From Streptomyces sp. R28 (GTDB taxonomy: Bacteria > Actinomycetota > Actinomycetes > Streptomycetales > Streptomycetaceae), in the NCBI RefSeq assembly GCF_041052385.1, contig NZ_CP163439.1, positions 9,413,001 through 9,477,000 on the forward strand: DNA of 64,000 nucleotides, in the 5' to 3' direction. Below the pieces are notes generated by a model that had not been told where the DNA came from, ran no database searches, and saw only the letters and a list, made by a program, of their open reading frames with translations. This document shows positions 33,570-42,425 of the stretch, piece after piece. The position numbers were made by a program, and so were the translations under genes. How positions within the stretch are numbered: the first letter of the stretch is position 1; every line of letters begins with the position of its first letter.

Positions 33570-33581
33570 GCAAGCGCTTTC
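33570..33581. promoter_or_regulatory. LacI-type operator before the rhamnogalacturonan operon
   Basis: GCAAGCGCTTTC (33570-33581) is a near-perfect 12-bp palindrome around AAGCGCTT, one base from full symmetry and typical of LacI-family sugar repressor sites. It lies 20 bp upstream of the start codon of the first operon gene, where bound protein would block transcription or its early elongation. No LacI gene is in the window. Confidence 0.6.
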
Positions 33582-33601
33582 TGTTGCTCATGGAGGTTCC
33601 C

Positions 33602-34663
33602 GTGTCCGGCGTCGACAGACGTACGTCCCTGGCCGCGGCGGTGGCTGTGGGGTTACTCCTCGGTGCCCAGCCGCCCGTTTTCGCGTCCGGTGGGCCGAAC
33701 GTCGTACGGCCTGACGACCGGCGTCTGGCCTACGAGGGGCACTGGGGCCGGACCGCCGAGGCGGCGACCACCGTCAACTCGGGTTCCCGGCTGAGCTTCC
33801 GCTTCACCGGCGGCAGTGTCCACGCTCTCTTCGACGTCGCCTCGATCACTGTGCCCGCGCAGATCTACGTGTCCGTGGACGGCGGGCCGAAGCGACTGCG
33901 CGCGGTCGACCGGAGCGATCTGGAGATCACGGCGGGCGGCCGCGGCGCCCACTCGGTCGAGATCTCCGTCAAGGACGTCTACTCCCGGGCCAACCGCTGG
34001 ACCCCGCCGCTCGAGACGGGTGTCGTCCTGACCGGACTGCGGCTCGATGACGGCGGACGTCTGCTCCGTCAACCCGCCCAAAGCGCTCGGAAGCTGGCCT
34101 TCTACGGCGACTCCATCACACAGGGCGTCATGGCTCTGTGCGAGCTGAACACCTCCGACTGCGCCGACGGTACGGCGGCCTACCCCACGCTCGTCGCCGA
34201 CGCCCTGCACGGCTCGCTCACCCAGGTCGGCTTCGGCCGCCAGGGCGTGATCCAGACCGGCAACGGGGGAGTGCCGGCCGCGCCGGACGCGTACGGCTGG
34301 AACCACGCGGGCTCCCGGGCCGATTCCGACCGCCGGGCCGACGTGATCGTGGTGAACCAGGGCACCAACGACGCGACCTACGGCGCGGACGCATTCCGGG
34401 CCGCCTACCGCGCCTACCTCGACGAGCTGCGGGCGGCCGCGCCGCACGCCCGCATCCTCGCGCTGCGCCCGTTCAACGGCGCACACGCCGACGACATCGC
34501 GGCCGTGATCGGTGAACTCGCCGACCCCCGCACCGACTTCGTCGACACGACCGACTGGCTCTCCCCGGCGGACGGGGACTTCAACGGCACCGTCCACCCC
34601 AGCGCCCAAGGCCATCGCAAGGTGGCCGACCGACTGATCGCCCTTCTTGCAAAGGAGCGCTAG
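33602..34663 (+). CDS. Secreted SGNH/GDSL esterase (CE2-like), bldA-dependent
   Basis: A 353-residue exported esterase. The signal peptide (RRTSLAAAVAVGLLLGAQPPVFA) is followed by a beta-sandwich domain of the acetylxylan esterase N-terminal type and an SGNH hydrolase domain: Ser171 in FYGDSITQG, the block III NQGTND and the Asp-x-x-His block in GTVHPSAQGH. It probably removes acetyl or similar esters from pectic polysaccharide ahead of the PL11 lyase. The GTG at 33602 follows GGAGG. Codon 18 (33653-33655) is TTA, which in Streptomyces requires the developmental tRNA bldA. The last base of its stop is shared with the GTG of the lyase gene. Confidence 0.87.
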   Translation: MSGVDRRTSLAAAVAVGLLLGAQPPVFASGGPNVVRPDDRRLAYEGHWGRTAEAATTVNSGSRLSFRFTGGSVHALFDVASITVPAQIYVSVDGGPKRLRAVDRSDLEITAGGRGAHSVEISVKDVYSRANRWTPPLETGVVLTGLRLDDGGRLLRQPAQSARKLAFYGDSITQGVMALCELNTSDCADGTAAYPTLVADALHGSLTQVGFGRQGVIQTGNGGVPAAPDAYGWNHAGSRADSDRRADVIVVNQGTNDATYGADAFRAAYRAYLDELRAAAPHARILALRPFNGAHADDIAAVIGELADPRTDFVDTTDWLSPADGDFNGTVHPSAQGHRKVADRLIALLAKER

Positions 34664-36567
34664 TGCACCTCGACCGACGCCGAAGAATCGGCGCCGTCGC
34701 CGCCGCGACCCTGCTGGCCGGTCTGTTCTCCGTGCCCGCCGGCCACTCCGCCGAGAAGCCGCACCGGATCGTGGAGAACCTGGACCGCGGCCTGGTCGCC
34801 GTCCCCTCCGGTGAAGGAACCTTCCTCAGCTGGCGACTCCTGGGTACCGAGTACGCGCGGTACGGCGACGCCATCGCCTTCAACGTGTACGAGGACGGGC
34901 GGCGACTGAACCGCGCCCCGGTGACCAGGTCGACGACATACCAGGACAACACCCCCGGCGCGGGCACGGGCACGTACGCAGTGCGCGCGATCGTGGGCGG
35001 ACGTGAGCAGCGGCCGAGCCCGGCAGCTCTCGACTTCGCCCAGGGCTACGCCGAGATCCCGCTCGCCGCCGCCGACGGCTACACCGTGCAGCACGCCTGG
35101 CCCGGCGACCTCGACGGCGACGGACGCTACGAGCTGGTCGTCAGCCGCCTCGCGCAGACCCGCGACCGGCCCGATCTGCTGGAGGCGTACACCCTCACCG
35201 GCGAGCGGCTCTGGCGCGTGGACCTCGGCCCCGGCTCGTACACGCAGGTGGGCGGCAACGGCGCCAACGACCCCGCGCCCGCCGCGATCAGCGGTTCGAC
35301 GGCGATCGGCGGCTACCGCAACGACGACAACGTCACGGTGCACGACCTCGACGGCGACGGCAGGGCCGAGGTGCTGGTGCACACCGCCGACGGAACCACC
35401 TTCGCCGACGGTGCGAAGGTCACCGCCGCCTCGCCCGCGAACCAGTTCGTCTCCGTGATCGACGGCGCGACCGGCACCGAGCGCACCCGGCAGCCCGTAC
35501 CCGACGACTTCGTCACCGACGGCCCGTCCGGCGGCCACTTCGGCATCGCCCACCTCGACGGCGCACACCCCAGCCTCGTCACGAAGCTGGTCACACGCGT
35601 CGGCGCCCGGCGCGGCGCCTTCCGCATCCTCTTCCAGACCTGGGACTTCAACGGCACCGACCTGACCCGCCGTTGGAAGTACGTCGTGCCCGCCGACAGC
35701 GGCGCGACCAGCTTCCACCAGATCCGCACGGTCGACGTCGACCAGGACGGCACGGACGAGATCGCCGACGGCAACTACGTCGTCAACAGCGACGGCACCC
35801 TCCGTTACGTCGTCGACGGCGCCGGACACGGGGACCGCTTCCACATCGCCGACCTCGACCCCGACCGCCCCGGCCTGGAGGGCTTCGCGATCCAGCAGGC
35901 GGAGCTGGGAGTCGTACCGAAGTTCCCCTGGTACTACTACGACGCCGACACGGGCGAGCGCCTGGTGACCGGTCGGCACCCCGCCGACTGGGAGAACGAC
36001 ACCGACATCGACGTCGGCCGCGGCAGCACCGGCGACATCGACCCGCACCACCCCGGCTACGAGTACTGGACCTCCACCGCCGACGTCACCGCACCGGGCG
36101 CGGGCGTCTACAACGTCCGGGACGGCAAGGTCTCCACGACCACGCCCAGCGTCAACTTCCGTATCTGGTGGGACGGCGACAAGGCGTCGGAGCTCCTCGA
36201 CCACACCCACGTCGAGAAGTGGGACCCGGCGACCGAGACCAGCGCGAAGATCTTCGAGCCGGCGGGAGTCGTGTCGGGCCCCCGCAACGCGACCCCGTTC
36301 TACGGCGACCTCCTCGGCGACTGGCGCGAGGAGATCCTCGCCGAGACCGCCGACCACACCGCACTGCGCCTCTACACCACCACCGAGCCCACGAGGACGC
36401 GCCTGTACACCCTCGCCCAGAACCCCGAGTACCGCCTCGGCTGGACCGTGCGGGGCTACCTGCAGTCGACGTACACGGACTACTACCTCGGCACCGAGAC
36501 CCGTCGCGTGCCGAAGCCCACGATCACTCTCCCGGAAGGGGCCGTTTCCCATGACGACCACGCGTAG
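34663..36567 (+). CDS. Rhamnogalacturonan lyase, PL11 family
   Basis: A 634-residue exported polysaccharide lyase that cleaves the rhamnose-galacturonic acid backbone of pectin rhamnogalacturonan I by beta-elimination. A signal peptide (IGAVAAATLLAGLFSVPAGHSA) precedes an N-terminal beta domain (ENLDRGLVAV, FLSWRLLGTEY) and an eight-bladed propeller with repeated calcium-type sites DLDGDGRYE, DLDGDGRAE and DVDQDGTDEIADGNYV. YesW/YesX-like segments include SGGHFGIAHLDG and FYGDLLGDWREEI. The GTG at 34663 is preceded by AAAGGAG and overlaps the esterase stop by one base. Confidence 0.92.
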   Translation: MHLDRRRRIGAVAAATLLAGLFSVPAGHSAEKPHRIVENLDRGLVAVPSGEGTFLSWRLLGTEYARYGDAIAFNVYEDGRRLNRAPVTRSTTYQDNTPGAGTGTYAVRAIVGGREQRPSPAALDFAQGYAEIPLAAADGYTVQHAWPGDLDGDGRYELVVSRLAQTRDRPDLLEAYTLTGERLWRVDLGPGSYTQVGGNGANDPAPAAISGSTAIGGYRNDDNVTVHDLDGDGRAEVLVHTADGTTFADGAKVTAASPANQFVSVIDGATGTERTRQPVPDDFVTDGPSGGHFGIAHLDGAHPSLVTKLVTRVGARRGAFRILFQTWDFNGTDLTRRWKYVVPADSGATSFHQIRTVDVDQDGTDEIADGNYVVNSDGTLRYVVDGAGHGDRFHIADLDPDRPGLEGFAIQQAELGVVPKFPWYYYDADTGERLVTGRHPADWENDTDIDVGRGSTGDIDPHHPGYEYWTSTADVTAPGAGVYNVRDGKVSTTTPSVNFRIWWDGDKASELLDHTHVEKWDPATETSAKIFEPAGVVSGPRNATPFYGDLLGDWREEILAETADHTALRLYTTTEPTRTRLYTLAQNPEYRLGWTVRGYLQSTYTDYYLGTETRRVPKPTITLPEGAVSHDDHA

Positions 36568-37267
36568 AGCATTCGGAGCCCTGGCCGCCGGTGCCGCTCT
36601 GGCAGCCCTCGCCCCGGCGGGGACGGCGAGCGCCACGCCCCGTCACCGCCGTCTCATCGCCCACGACGACTTCCGGCACGGCCTGGGGCAATGGGCGGTG
36701 GAACTGGAGAAGGGCGGCACCGTCACCGCCTCCCGCGGGATCCTGGAGGTCGACGTACCCGCCGGGGCGACGGTCTGGTTCAAGAAGCGGCTCGAAGGGC
36801 CGTACGTCATCGAGTACACGGCCACGCCCATATCGGCAGGCGGTGCCAACGACCGCGTCTCCGACCTGAACAACTTCTGGAACGCGACCGACGTCCGATC
36901 CCCGGACGACCTCTTCGCCACCCCGCGCGGCGGGGCACTGGCGGAGTACGACTACCTCAAGACGTACTACGTCGGCTACGGCGCCAACACGAACACCACG
37001 ACGCGGCTGCGCCGGTACGTCGGCCAGGCCGGGGTCCGCCCGCTGCTCTACGACTACACGGAGCCGCTGCTCGTGGCGAACGAGCCCCACCGGGTCCGGA
37101 TAGTCTCCGCAGGCTCGACCGTACGGTGGTGGAACAACGGGCGGCTCATCTTCGACCACACCGACCCGGAGCCGTACACCAGTGGGCACTTCGCCTTCCG
37201 CACCACCTGGAGCCACTTCCGGATCAGCGACTTCCGGGTGTGGCGGCTGAGCCCACAACGCCCCTGA
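36551..37267 (+). CDS. Secreted DUF6250-like protein of the pectin operon
   Basis: A 238-residue protein with a twin-Arg-like or Sec signal (TTTRRAFGALAAGAALAALAP, cleavage near ASA) and a concanavalin-type beta-sandwich: DDFRHGLGQWAVELEKGG, NNFWNATDV, KTYYVGYGANTNTTTRLRRY, GRLIFDHTDPEPY, HFAFRTTWSHFRISDFRVW. Such domains sit next to pectin lyases and esterases; I recall the name DUF6250. It overlaps the lyase gene by 17 bp and so belongs to the same operon. A role as an accessory hydrolase or carbohydrate-binding protein for rhamnogalacturonan is likely but unproven. Confidence 0.78.
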   Translation: MTTTRRAFGALAAGAALAALAPAGTASATPRHRRLIAHDDFRHGLGQWAVELEKGGTVTASRGILEVDVPAGATVWFKKRLEGPYVIEYTATPISAGGANDRVSDLNNFWNATDVRSPDDLFATPRGGALAEYDYLKTYYVGYGANTNTTTRLRRYVGQAGVRPLLYDYTEPLLVANEPHRVRIVSAGSTVRWWNNGRLIFDHTDPEPYTSGHFAFRTTWSHFRISDFRVWRLSPQRP

Positions 37268-37379
37268 TCAGATCCTTATTCCAGGTTTGGCCAACGCTTT
37301 ACAAGTGGCTTATCTCACCGACCGTCAAGCCCTCCTTACGGTCGCGTAGGTCACATTCGAAGGTGAATCATGTGCCGAT

Positions 37380-38198
37380 GTGGCAGACGATTCGAAGAGT
37401 GACAGCAGATCAGTGATCGGGTCGTACGTTGCGGTGGGGGACAGCTTCACCGAGGGCGTCGGCGACCCCGGCCCCGACGGGGCGTTCGTCGGCTGGGCCG
37501 ACCGGTTCGCGGTACTGCTCGCGGACCGGCGGCCCGAGGGCGCCTTCAAGTACACGAACCTCGCCGTGCGCGGCAAACTGCTCGACCAGATCGTCGAGGA
37601 CCAGCTTCCGAAGGCCGTCGAACTGGCCCCGGACCTGGTCTCGTTCTGTGCGGGCGGCAACGACATCATCCGACCCGGAACCGACCCCGACGAGGTGGCC
37701 GAGCGCTTCGAGCGGGCGATCATCCGGCTCACCTCCGCCGTAGGCACCGTCATGGTGACGACCGGCTTCGACACGCGTGGCGTGCCCGTGCTGAAGCACC
37801 TGCGCGGCAAGATCGCCACGTACAACGGTCATGTGCGGGCCATCGCCGACCGGTACGGCTGTCCGGTGCTCGACCTGTGGTCCCTGAAGACCGTTCAGGA
37901 CCGCAGGGCCTGGGACGGCGACCGGCTCCACCTGTCTCCCGACGGGCACACGCGCGTGGCGCTGCGCGCGGGCCAGGTCCTCGGCCTGGAGGTGCCGGCC
38001 GACCCGGACCAGCCCTGGCCGCCGCTCCCGCCCCGCGGCACACTCGAGATCCGCCGGGACGACGTCCACTGGGCGCGCGAGTACCTGGTGCCGTGGATCG
38101 GACGGCGCCTGCGCGGCGAGTCGTCGGGGGACCATGTGACGGCCAAGGGCGCGCTGTCCCCGGACGACATCAAGATGCGGATCGAATCGGTGGCTTGA
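37380..38198 (+). CDS. Cytoplasmic SGNH/GDSL-family hydrolase
   Basis: A 272-residue hydrolase without signal peptide. Block I is SYVAVGDSFTEGVGDP with the nucleophilic serine near residue 22, block III FCAGGNDIIRPG, and block V WDGDRLHLSPDGHTR with the catalytic Asp and His. The C-terminal ~60 residues (REYLVPWIGRRLRG) are typical of Streptomyces SGNH proteins of unknown substrate. The GTG at 37380 follows AAGGTGA at some distance. The 112-bp gap before it has no visible gene. It ends in a composite hairpin and converges on the TetR gene. Confidence 0.87.
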   Translation: MADDSKSDSRSVIGSYVAVGDSFTEGVGDPGPDGAFVGWADRFAVLLADRRPEGAFKYTNLAVRGKLLDQIVEDQLPKAVELAPDLVSFCAGGNDIIRPGTDPDEVAERFERAIIRLTSAVGTVMVTTGFDTRGVPVLKHLRGKIATYNGHVRAIADRYGCPVLDLWSLKTVQDRRAWDGDRLHLSPDGHTRVALRAGQVLGLEVPADPDQPWPPLPPRGTLEIRRDDVHWAREYLVPWIGRRLRGESSGDHVTAKGALSPDDIKMRIESVA

Positions 38199-38213
38199 GG
38201 CGGCGCCTCGGCG

Positions 38214-38250
38214 GTGTGGGCCGGGCCCTGTTCAGGGGCGCGGCCCACAC
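38214..38250. terminator. Composite hairpin between convergent genes
   Basis: GTGTGGGCCG (38214-38223) pairs with CGGCCCACAC (38241-38250), and the loop can pair again (GCCCTG with CAGGG). The structure begins 15 bp after the SGNH stop and lies before the TetR stop on the other strand, so it can end transcription in both directions. Confidence 0.8.
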
Positions 38251-38295
38251 GGCTGTCGTGGCCGTGCTGAGCCGATCGCCCGGCGATCGACGACC

Positions 38296-38916
38296 TCAGC
38301 GCGCCGACGCCGTCAACGCCTCCCGCTCCAGCCCCAGTTCCCGGGCGAGCGCCTCGTCCACCCACTCCTGGGCACGCGCGCGTGACACCGCGCCACGGTA
38401 CGACGTCAGCTGCACGGCGAGCCCGTCCAGGAGGGCCGTCAGACGCAGTGCCGTGGCGGTGGGGTCCGGGCAGCGGAACTCCTCCGCGGCCACGCCCTGC
38501 GCGATGACCTCGGCGATGGACGCCTTCCACTCCCGGTCCAGGTCTCGTGTGACCTCCTGCAGCGCGGGCTCGCGCAGCGCCGCCGCCCAGCCCTCGATCC
38601 ACAGTCGCCAGCCCTTGGCCTGGCCGGTCGGCGCGTACCAGCGCACGGCCGCCCGCAGCCGTCGCAGCGCCGTCGTACGGCGGCCCAGGAGCCTGCGCAG
38701 ACGGGCCAGGTCGCCCGCCGCCGCGTGCGCGAACGCGGCGGCGACCAGCTTCTCCTTCGTGGCGAAGTGATAGAGCACCAGCGCGTTGCTCACCCCGAGC
38801 GCCGAGGCCACGTCGGCGATCCTGACCGCCGACACGCCCCGCGCCTCTATCTGCTCCACGGCGGCCCGCAGCAACTCCTCACGCCGCTCCGCCACGCTCA
38901 ACCGCACTCTCGCCAC
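38296..38916 (-). CDS. TetR-family transcriptional regulator
   Basis: A 206-residue regulator with the TetR helix-turn-helix at residues ~25-50 (ARGVSAVRIADVASALGVSNALVLYHF) and a helical C-terminal ligand domain resembling BetI/TetR_C_6 forms (RLWIEGWAAALREPALQEVTRDLDREW). It starts with GTG 38916. It lies 68 bp downstream of the amino acid dehydrogenase gene on the same strand and may be co-transcribed with it. An inverted repeat at 40211-40228 between that dehydrogenase and the divergent hydrolase gene is a candidate binding site. Confidence 0.9.
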   Translation of the reverse strand: MARVRLSVAERREELLRAAVEQIEARGVSAVRIADVASALGVSNALVLYHFATKEKLVAAAFAHAAAGDLARLRRLLGRRTTALRRLRAAVRWYAPTGQAKGWRLWIEGWAAALREPALQEVTRDLDREWKASIAEVIAQGVAAEEFRCPDPTATALRLTALLDGLAVQLTSYRGAVSRARAQEWVDEALARELGLEREALTASAR

Positions 38917-38984
38917 TCGGTCACCCTAAAGCCTCGTCACGAGCCGTTCCTGTGGCCGCGGTCCAGTGGCTCTTCCGTCCGCCG

Positions 38985-40163
38985 TCACCGGTGCAGGCCG
39001 AAGCGCTCCGCGATCACCGGCAGCCGGTCGGCCGCGATGGCGTGCGCGGCGGCCCGGGGTGTCGTCCCGTCGGCCTCGGCACGGGCCAGGGTGCGGTCGG
39101 TCAGGGCACGCAGCGAGCGTTGCGTGTGGGCGAACGCCTCGTCCGCGTCCGGGCCGATGTCGCCGAACAGCGTCCACCACCACCAGGCGTTCGTGGCCGA
39201 GTTGACCACGACGTCCGGCAGCACGGTGACGCCCCGCGCGGCCAGCAGCTCCTCCGCCTCGGGCCGTACGGGCATGTTGGCCGCCTCGGCGATCCAGCGG
39301 GCGGTGATCCGCCCCTGGTTCGCGGCGTCGATCACGTACGAGACGGCCGCCGGCACCAGGACCTCCGCCTCGGCCGACAGCCAGGCGTCGCCCGGCAGTT
39401 CACGGTCGCCGGGGCGCAGCGCGGCGCGGTCGACCGTGCCGTACGCGTCCCGTGCCGCCAGCAGGGTCTCGATGTCGAGGCCCGCCGGGTTGGCGATCGT
39501 GCCCTTGATGTCGGCGACGGCCACGACCGTGAGCCCCGCGCGCGTGAGGAAGCGCGCCGTTGCCCCGCCCATGGTTCCGAGCCCCTGTACGGCGACGCGC
39601 GCCCTCCAGTACGGCACCCCTGACCGGTCCAGCGCCGTGAGCACCGACTCGGCGACCCCGCAGCCGCCGACCAGCTCGTCGAGCCCGATGCCGTCCACCT
39701 CGACCGCGAACGCGTCCGCGAGCCGCCGACGGGCGCCTGCCTCGTCGTCGAGCAGCGGATACACGGCCTGGACGGACGAGACGAGCCCCACCTCGGCGGC
39801 CGCCCGGTCCACCACGTCCTGGGTCAGACCGAGGTCCTCGCCCGTGGTCCAGAAAGTCTCGATGTACGGCCGCATGGTCCGCAGGTAGCGCACCAGGAGC
39901 CCGTACGCCTCAGGATCGCGGGGATCGCAGTCGATGCCGCCCTTGGCGCCGCCCAGGGGGACGTACCGCGCCTCGGGGTCGTAGTGCAGGGCTTCCTTCA
40001 TGCTCATGCCGCGGGCGAGCCCGGTGACCTCCTCCAGCGTGCAGCCCGGCCGCATCCGCAGCCCGCCGCTGGACACGCCGCGCACCAGCCGGTCGACGAC
40101 CAGGAAGCCCTGGCGGCCGGTGACGTGGTCGGTCCAGGTGAGCGACAGCAGGGGGGTGGTCAT
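38985..40163 (-). CDS. Glu/Leu/Phe/Val dehydrogenase family protein
   Basis: A 392-residue amino acid dehydrogenase that would deaminate an amino acid to its keto acid with NAD(P). Seen are GVSSGGLRMRPGCTLEEV, the lysine-containing MSMKEAL and PLGGAKGGI (substrate and catalytic lysines), and the Rossmann motif GLGTMGGATARFL. The N-terminus is shorter than in classical glutamate dehydrogenases, closer to the Leu/Phe/Val group. It is followed by a TetR gene and divergent from a metallo-hydrolase gene. Substrate preference cannot be read from the sequence. Confidence 0.88.
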   Translation of the reverse strand: MTTPLLSLTWTDHVTGRQGFLVVDRLVRGVSSGGLRMRPGCTLEEVTGLARGMSMKEALHYDPEARYVPLGGAKGGIDCDPRDPEAYGLLVRYLRTMRPYIETFWTTGEDLGLTQDVVDRAAAEVGLVSSVQAVYPLLDDEAGARRRLADAFAVEVDGIGLDELVGGCGVAESVLTALDRSGVPYWRARVAVQGLGTMGGATARFLTRAGLTVVAVADIKGTIANPAGLDIETLLAARDAYGTVDRAALRPGDRELPGDAWLSAEAEVLVPAAVSYVIDAANQGRITARWIAEAANMPVRPEAEELLAARGVTVLPDVVVNSATNAWWWWTLFGDIGPDADEAFAHTQRSLRALTDRTLARAEADGTTPRAAAHAIAADRLPVIAERFGLHR

Positions 40164-40210
40164 GGGGTCTCCGGGGGAGAGGGCGAGGCGGCCGCGTGCC
40201 GCGCGCGGCT

Positions 40211-40228
40211 ACTGAACGATGAGTCAGT
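40211..40228. promoter_or_regulatory. Inverted repeat in the divergent promoter, candidate TetR site
   Basis: ACTGA (40211-40215) and TCAGT (40224-40228) flank eight bases, with ATGAGTCAGTAT overlapping the right arm. It lies about 50 bp upstream of the dehydrogenase start and 110 bp upstream of the hydrolase start, in the 177-bp divergent gap. The linked TetR protein is the obvious candidate ligand. Confidence 0.45.
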
Positions 40229-40340
40229 ATCGAAGTGAGGGCGCGGACATGTCAATGTTCGGAATGGATCAGGGGGCGTACGGGGTTGTCGGAGGGGCTG
40301 ACCATAATGGACTTTCTCACCGACTCCACCTGGAGGTACC

Positions 40341-41516
40341 GTGGCCGGTTTCCGTTTCCCGAGCTCCGGGCTCCGTGCCCTGCGGCCCGAGGCCTTCGGC
40401 GTGGACCCGAGCGGTGAGCGCATGGCGCGCATCCGCAGATCCCCGCACTTCAGGGACGGGGTGTTCCAGAACCCCGGAGGGGCCGCCCGGACCAGACCCT
40501 CGGGCTCGATGACAGAGTTCGCGAAGGTCTTCTTCGACAAGGACACCCGGCCCCGCCGTGCCCCGAAGGGCACCGTACCGGTGCACCCCACCACCTACGC
40601 CGACCTGGCGAAGCCGCCCGTCGGCGGGCTCCGCCTGACCTGGATGGGACACTCGAGCGTCCTTGCGGAGATCGACGGCCACCGGGTGCTCTTCGACCCC
40701 GTGTGGGGCGAGCGCTGCTCCCCCTTCCCCTTCGCCGGACCCAAGCGGCTGCATCCGGTGCCGCTGCCGCTCGCCGCGCTCGGGCCGGTCGACGTCGTCG
40801 TCATCTCGCACGACCACTACGACCACCTCGACCTGCCCACGATCAAGGCACTGGCCGGCACGGACACGCTCTTCGCCGTACCGCTCGGCGTGGGCGCCCA
40901 CCTCGAACACTGGGGCGTGTCCGCCGACCGGCTGCGCGAGCTGGACTGGCACGAGACGACGAAGGTCGGCGGACTCACCCTGACCGCCACCCCGGCTCGC
41001 CACTTCTGCGGTCGCGGACTGCGCAACACGCAGCACACGCTCTGGGCGTCCTGGGTCGTCGCCTCGGACGAACACCGGATCTACCACAGTGGTGACACCG
41101 GCTACTTCGACGGCTTCAAGGACATCGGCGCCGACCACGGCCCGTTCGACGCCACGATGATCCAGCTCGGCGCCTACTCGGACTTCTGGCCCGACATCCA
41201 CATGACGCCGGACGAGGGCGTCCGGGCCCACCTCGACCTGCAGGGCGGCGATCCGTCCGTGGGCGTCATGCTGCCGATCCACTGGGGCACCTTCAACCTG
41301 GCGACGCACCCCTGGGCGGAGCCGGGGGAGTGGACGATGCGGGCCACGCACAAGGCCGGGGTCACCATGGCGGCTCCGCTCTGCGGCGAGCCCTTCGAAC
41401 CGGCCTCGGTGCCGTCCGTGACGCCGTGGTGGCGTGAGGCGGCCGAGGCACCCGCCGGGGGCTGGCCGGCATGGCCGACGGTCGCGCCGGGACCGGACAC
41501 CGTGGTGGTCGCCTAG
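40341..41516 (+). CDS. Metallo-beta-lactamase-fold hydrolase (NAPE-PLD/UlaG-like)
   Basis: A 391-residue zinc hydrolase. The metal motif is ISHDHYDHLD near residue 155; GHSSVLAEIDG, HFCGRGL and HSGDTGYFDGF supply further ligands, and MLPIHWGTFNLATHPW ends the domain. This arrangement is closest to N-acyl-phosphatidylethanolamine phospholipase D-like proteins, so a phosphodiester lipid or lactone is a plausible substrate. It starts at GTG 40341 and has no signal peptide. It shares a divergent promoter region with the amino acid dehydrogenase. Confidence 0.88.
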   Translation: MAGFRFPSSGLRALRPEAFGVDPSGERMARIRRSPHFRDGVFQNPGGAARTRPSGSMTEFAKVFFDKDTRPRRAPKGTVPVHPTTYADLAKPPVGGLRLTWMGHSSVLAEIDGHRVLFDPVWGERCSPFPFAGPKRLHPVPLPLAALGPVDVVVISHDHYDHLDLPTIKALAGTDTLFAVPLGVGAHLEHWGVSADRLRELDWHETTKVGGLTLTATPARHFCGRGLRNTQHTLWASWVVASDEHRIYHSGDTGYFDGFKDIGADHGPFDATMIQLGAYSDFWPDIHMTPDEGVRAHLDLQGGDPSVGVMLPIHWGTFNLATHPWAEPGEWTMRATHKAGVTMAAPLCGEPFEPASVPSVTPWWREAAEAPAGGWPAWPTVAPGPDTVVVA

Positions 41517-42425
41517 GACACGGCCCGGCCCTCGCGGGTGGGTGCTGACCCGTCCTGACGCTGTGGCCGTGGGACGTTCGGCCGGACCGGGACGGTGCGG
41601 CGGCCCGGGCGTGTGCGCGAAGGGACGCGCGCGTGCGTGTGGGAAGAGGCGTGCGCGTGTGTGGGAAGAGGCGTGCGTAGGGCAAGAGATGTGTGCCCGG
41701 GAAGAGATGAGCGCCTGCGGAGAGACGCGCGCCTGCGGACAGGTGCGCCTCCGTGGACAGGTGCGCCTCCGTGGAGAGGTGCGCCTCTGTGGAGACGTGC
41801 GAGTGGGCGGTTCCGCGCGGGAGTGATGCCCGCACCTGTCAGGCGGGGTGACGGGGTTGTGGCCGGCGCCTGATCGCCGTCCTGGCGGAAAGCGAAACGG
41901 CGCGCGCGGTCGTCAGCTCCGCGCCCCTGTGGGGCGGTTCGCGCGGGGCGCGTGGGGGTGAGCCGGGGCGCCCCACGGGACCAGGTGCGCCGATACGGCG
42001 GGTGACGTTCTGGGGGTCGGAGGGTCGGGCGCGCAGGGTGCTGAATCGTCCCGGCCGGGGACGTCGGGGGTGAGAGAACGGCGGGTCGGTGAGGGGTGGG
42101 GCGTAGGAAGTGCCCCACCCCTCGACTTTTCTTCGTGACCACTTCTGACCAGGTCTGATCGCTCGATTGCTCCTTGTGGGCGAACGGTGAAGCGGGTTAT
42201 CGGTCTGTCGTACGAGACCTCATACCAGAGCGGGACGCTGCCTGCCGGACTTTGGCAACTGCCCACCGCACATGGTGCGGAGGCGACTACTGTCAGTGTC
42301 CGTCGGGCGACACGGAGCCGAATTCATCGGCTCTGTCGACCGACATCGCGATGGCGCATGCCCCGGGCCGCGCAGACCCGCGCGCACTCCCAGGCCCCGA
42401 CCGACGGACCAGTACGAGGACCCCG
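41517..42425. other. Long gene-poor interval before the conservon
   Basis: No frame in these 909 bp has a convincing start, codon bias and homology together. The left part contains direct repeats (41637-41796) with alternating GC/GT tracts; the right part, about 41870-42425, is unremarkable and ends with GAGGA before the cvnA ATG. The conservon promoter should lie here. The minus-strand frame at 41362-41835 only reflects the repeats. Confidence 0.6.
41637..41796. repeat. Cluster of short tandem repeats
   Basis: A 19-bp unit GTGTGGGAAGAGGCGTGCG occurs at 41637 and again at 41659. Further right, an 18-bp unit GTGCGCCTCCGTGGACAG or close variants occurs three times in tandem (41743, 41761, 41779), preceded by two degenerate copies. 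Units abut without spacers, so this is not a CRISPR array. Confidence 0.85.

Noticed and set aside
41743..41796. CRISPR array
   Set aside because: Units are 18 bp and abut directly with no spacers, and no cas genes are present.
41362..41835. A minus-strand frame with STEAHL repeats
   Set aside because: The repeats are a by-product of the 18-bp DNA repeats; there is no ribosome site, no homology, and it runs antisense into the hydrolase gene.
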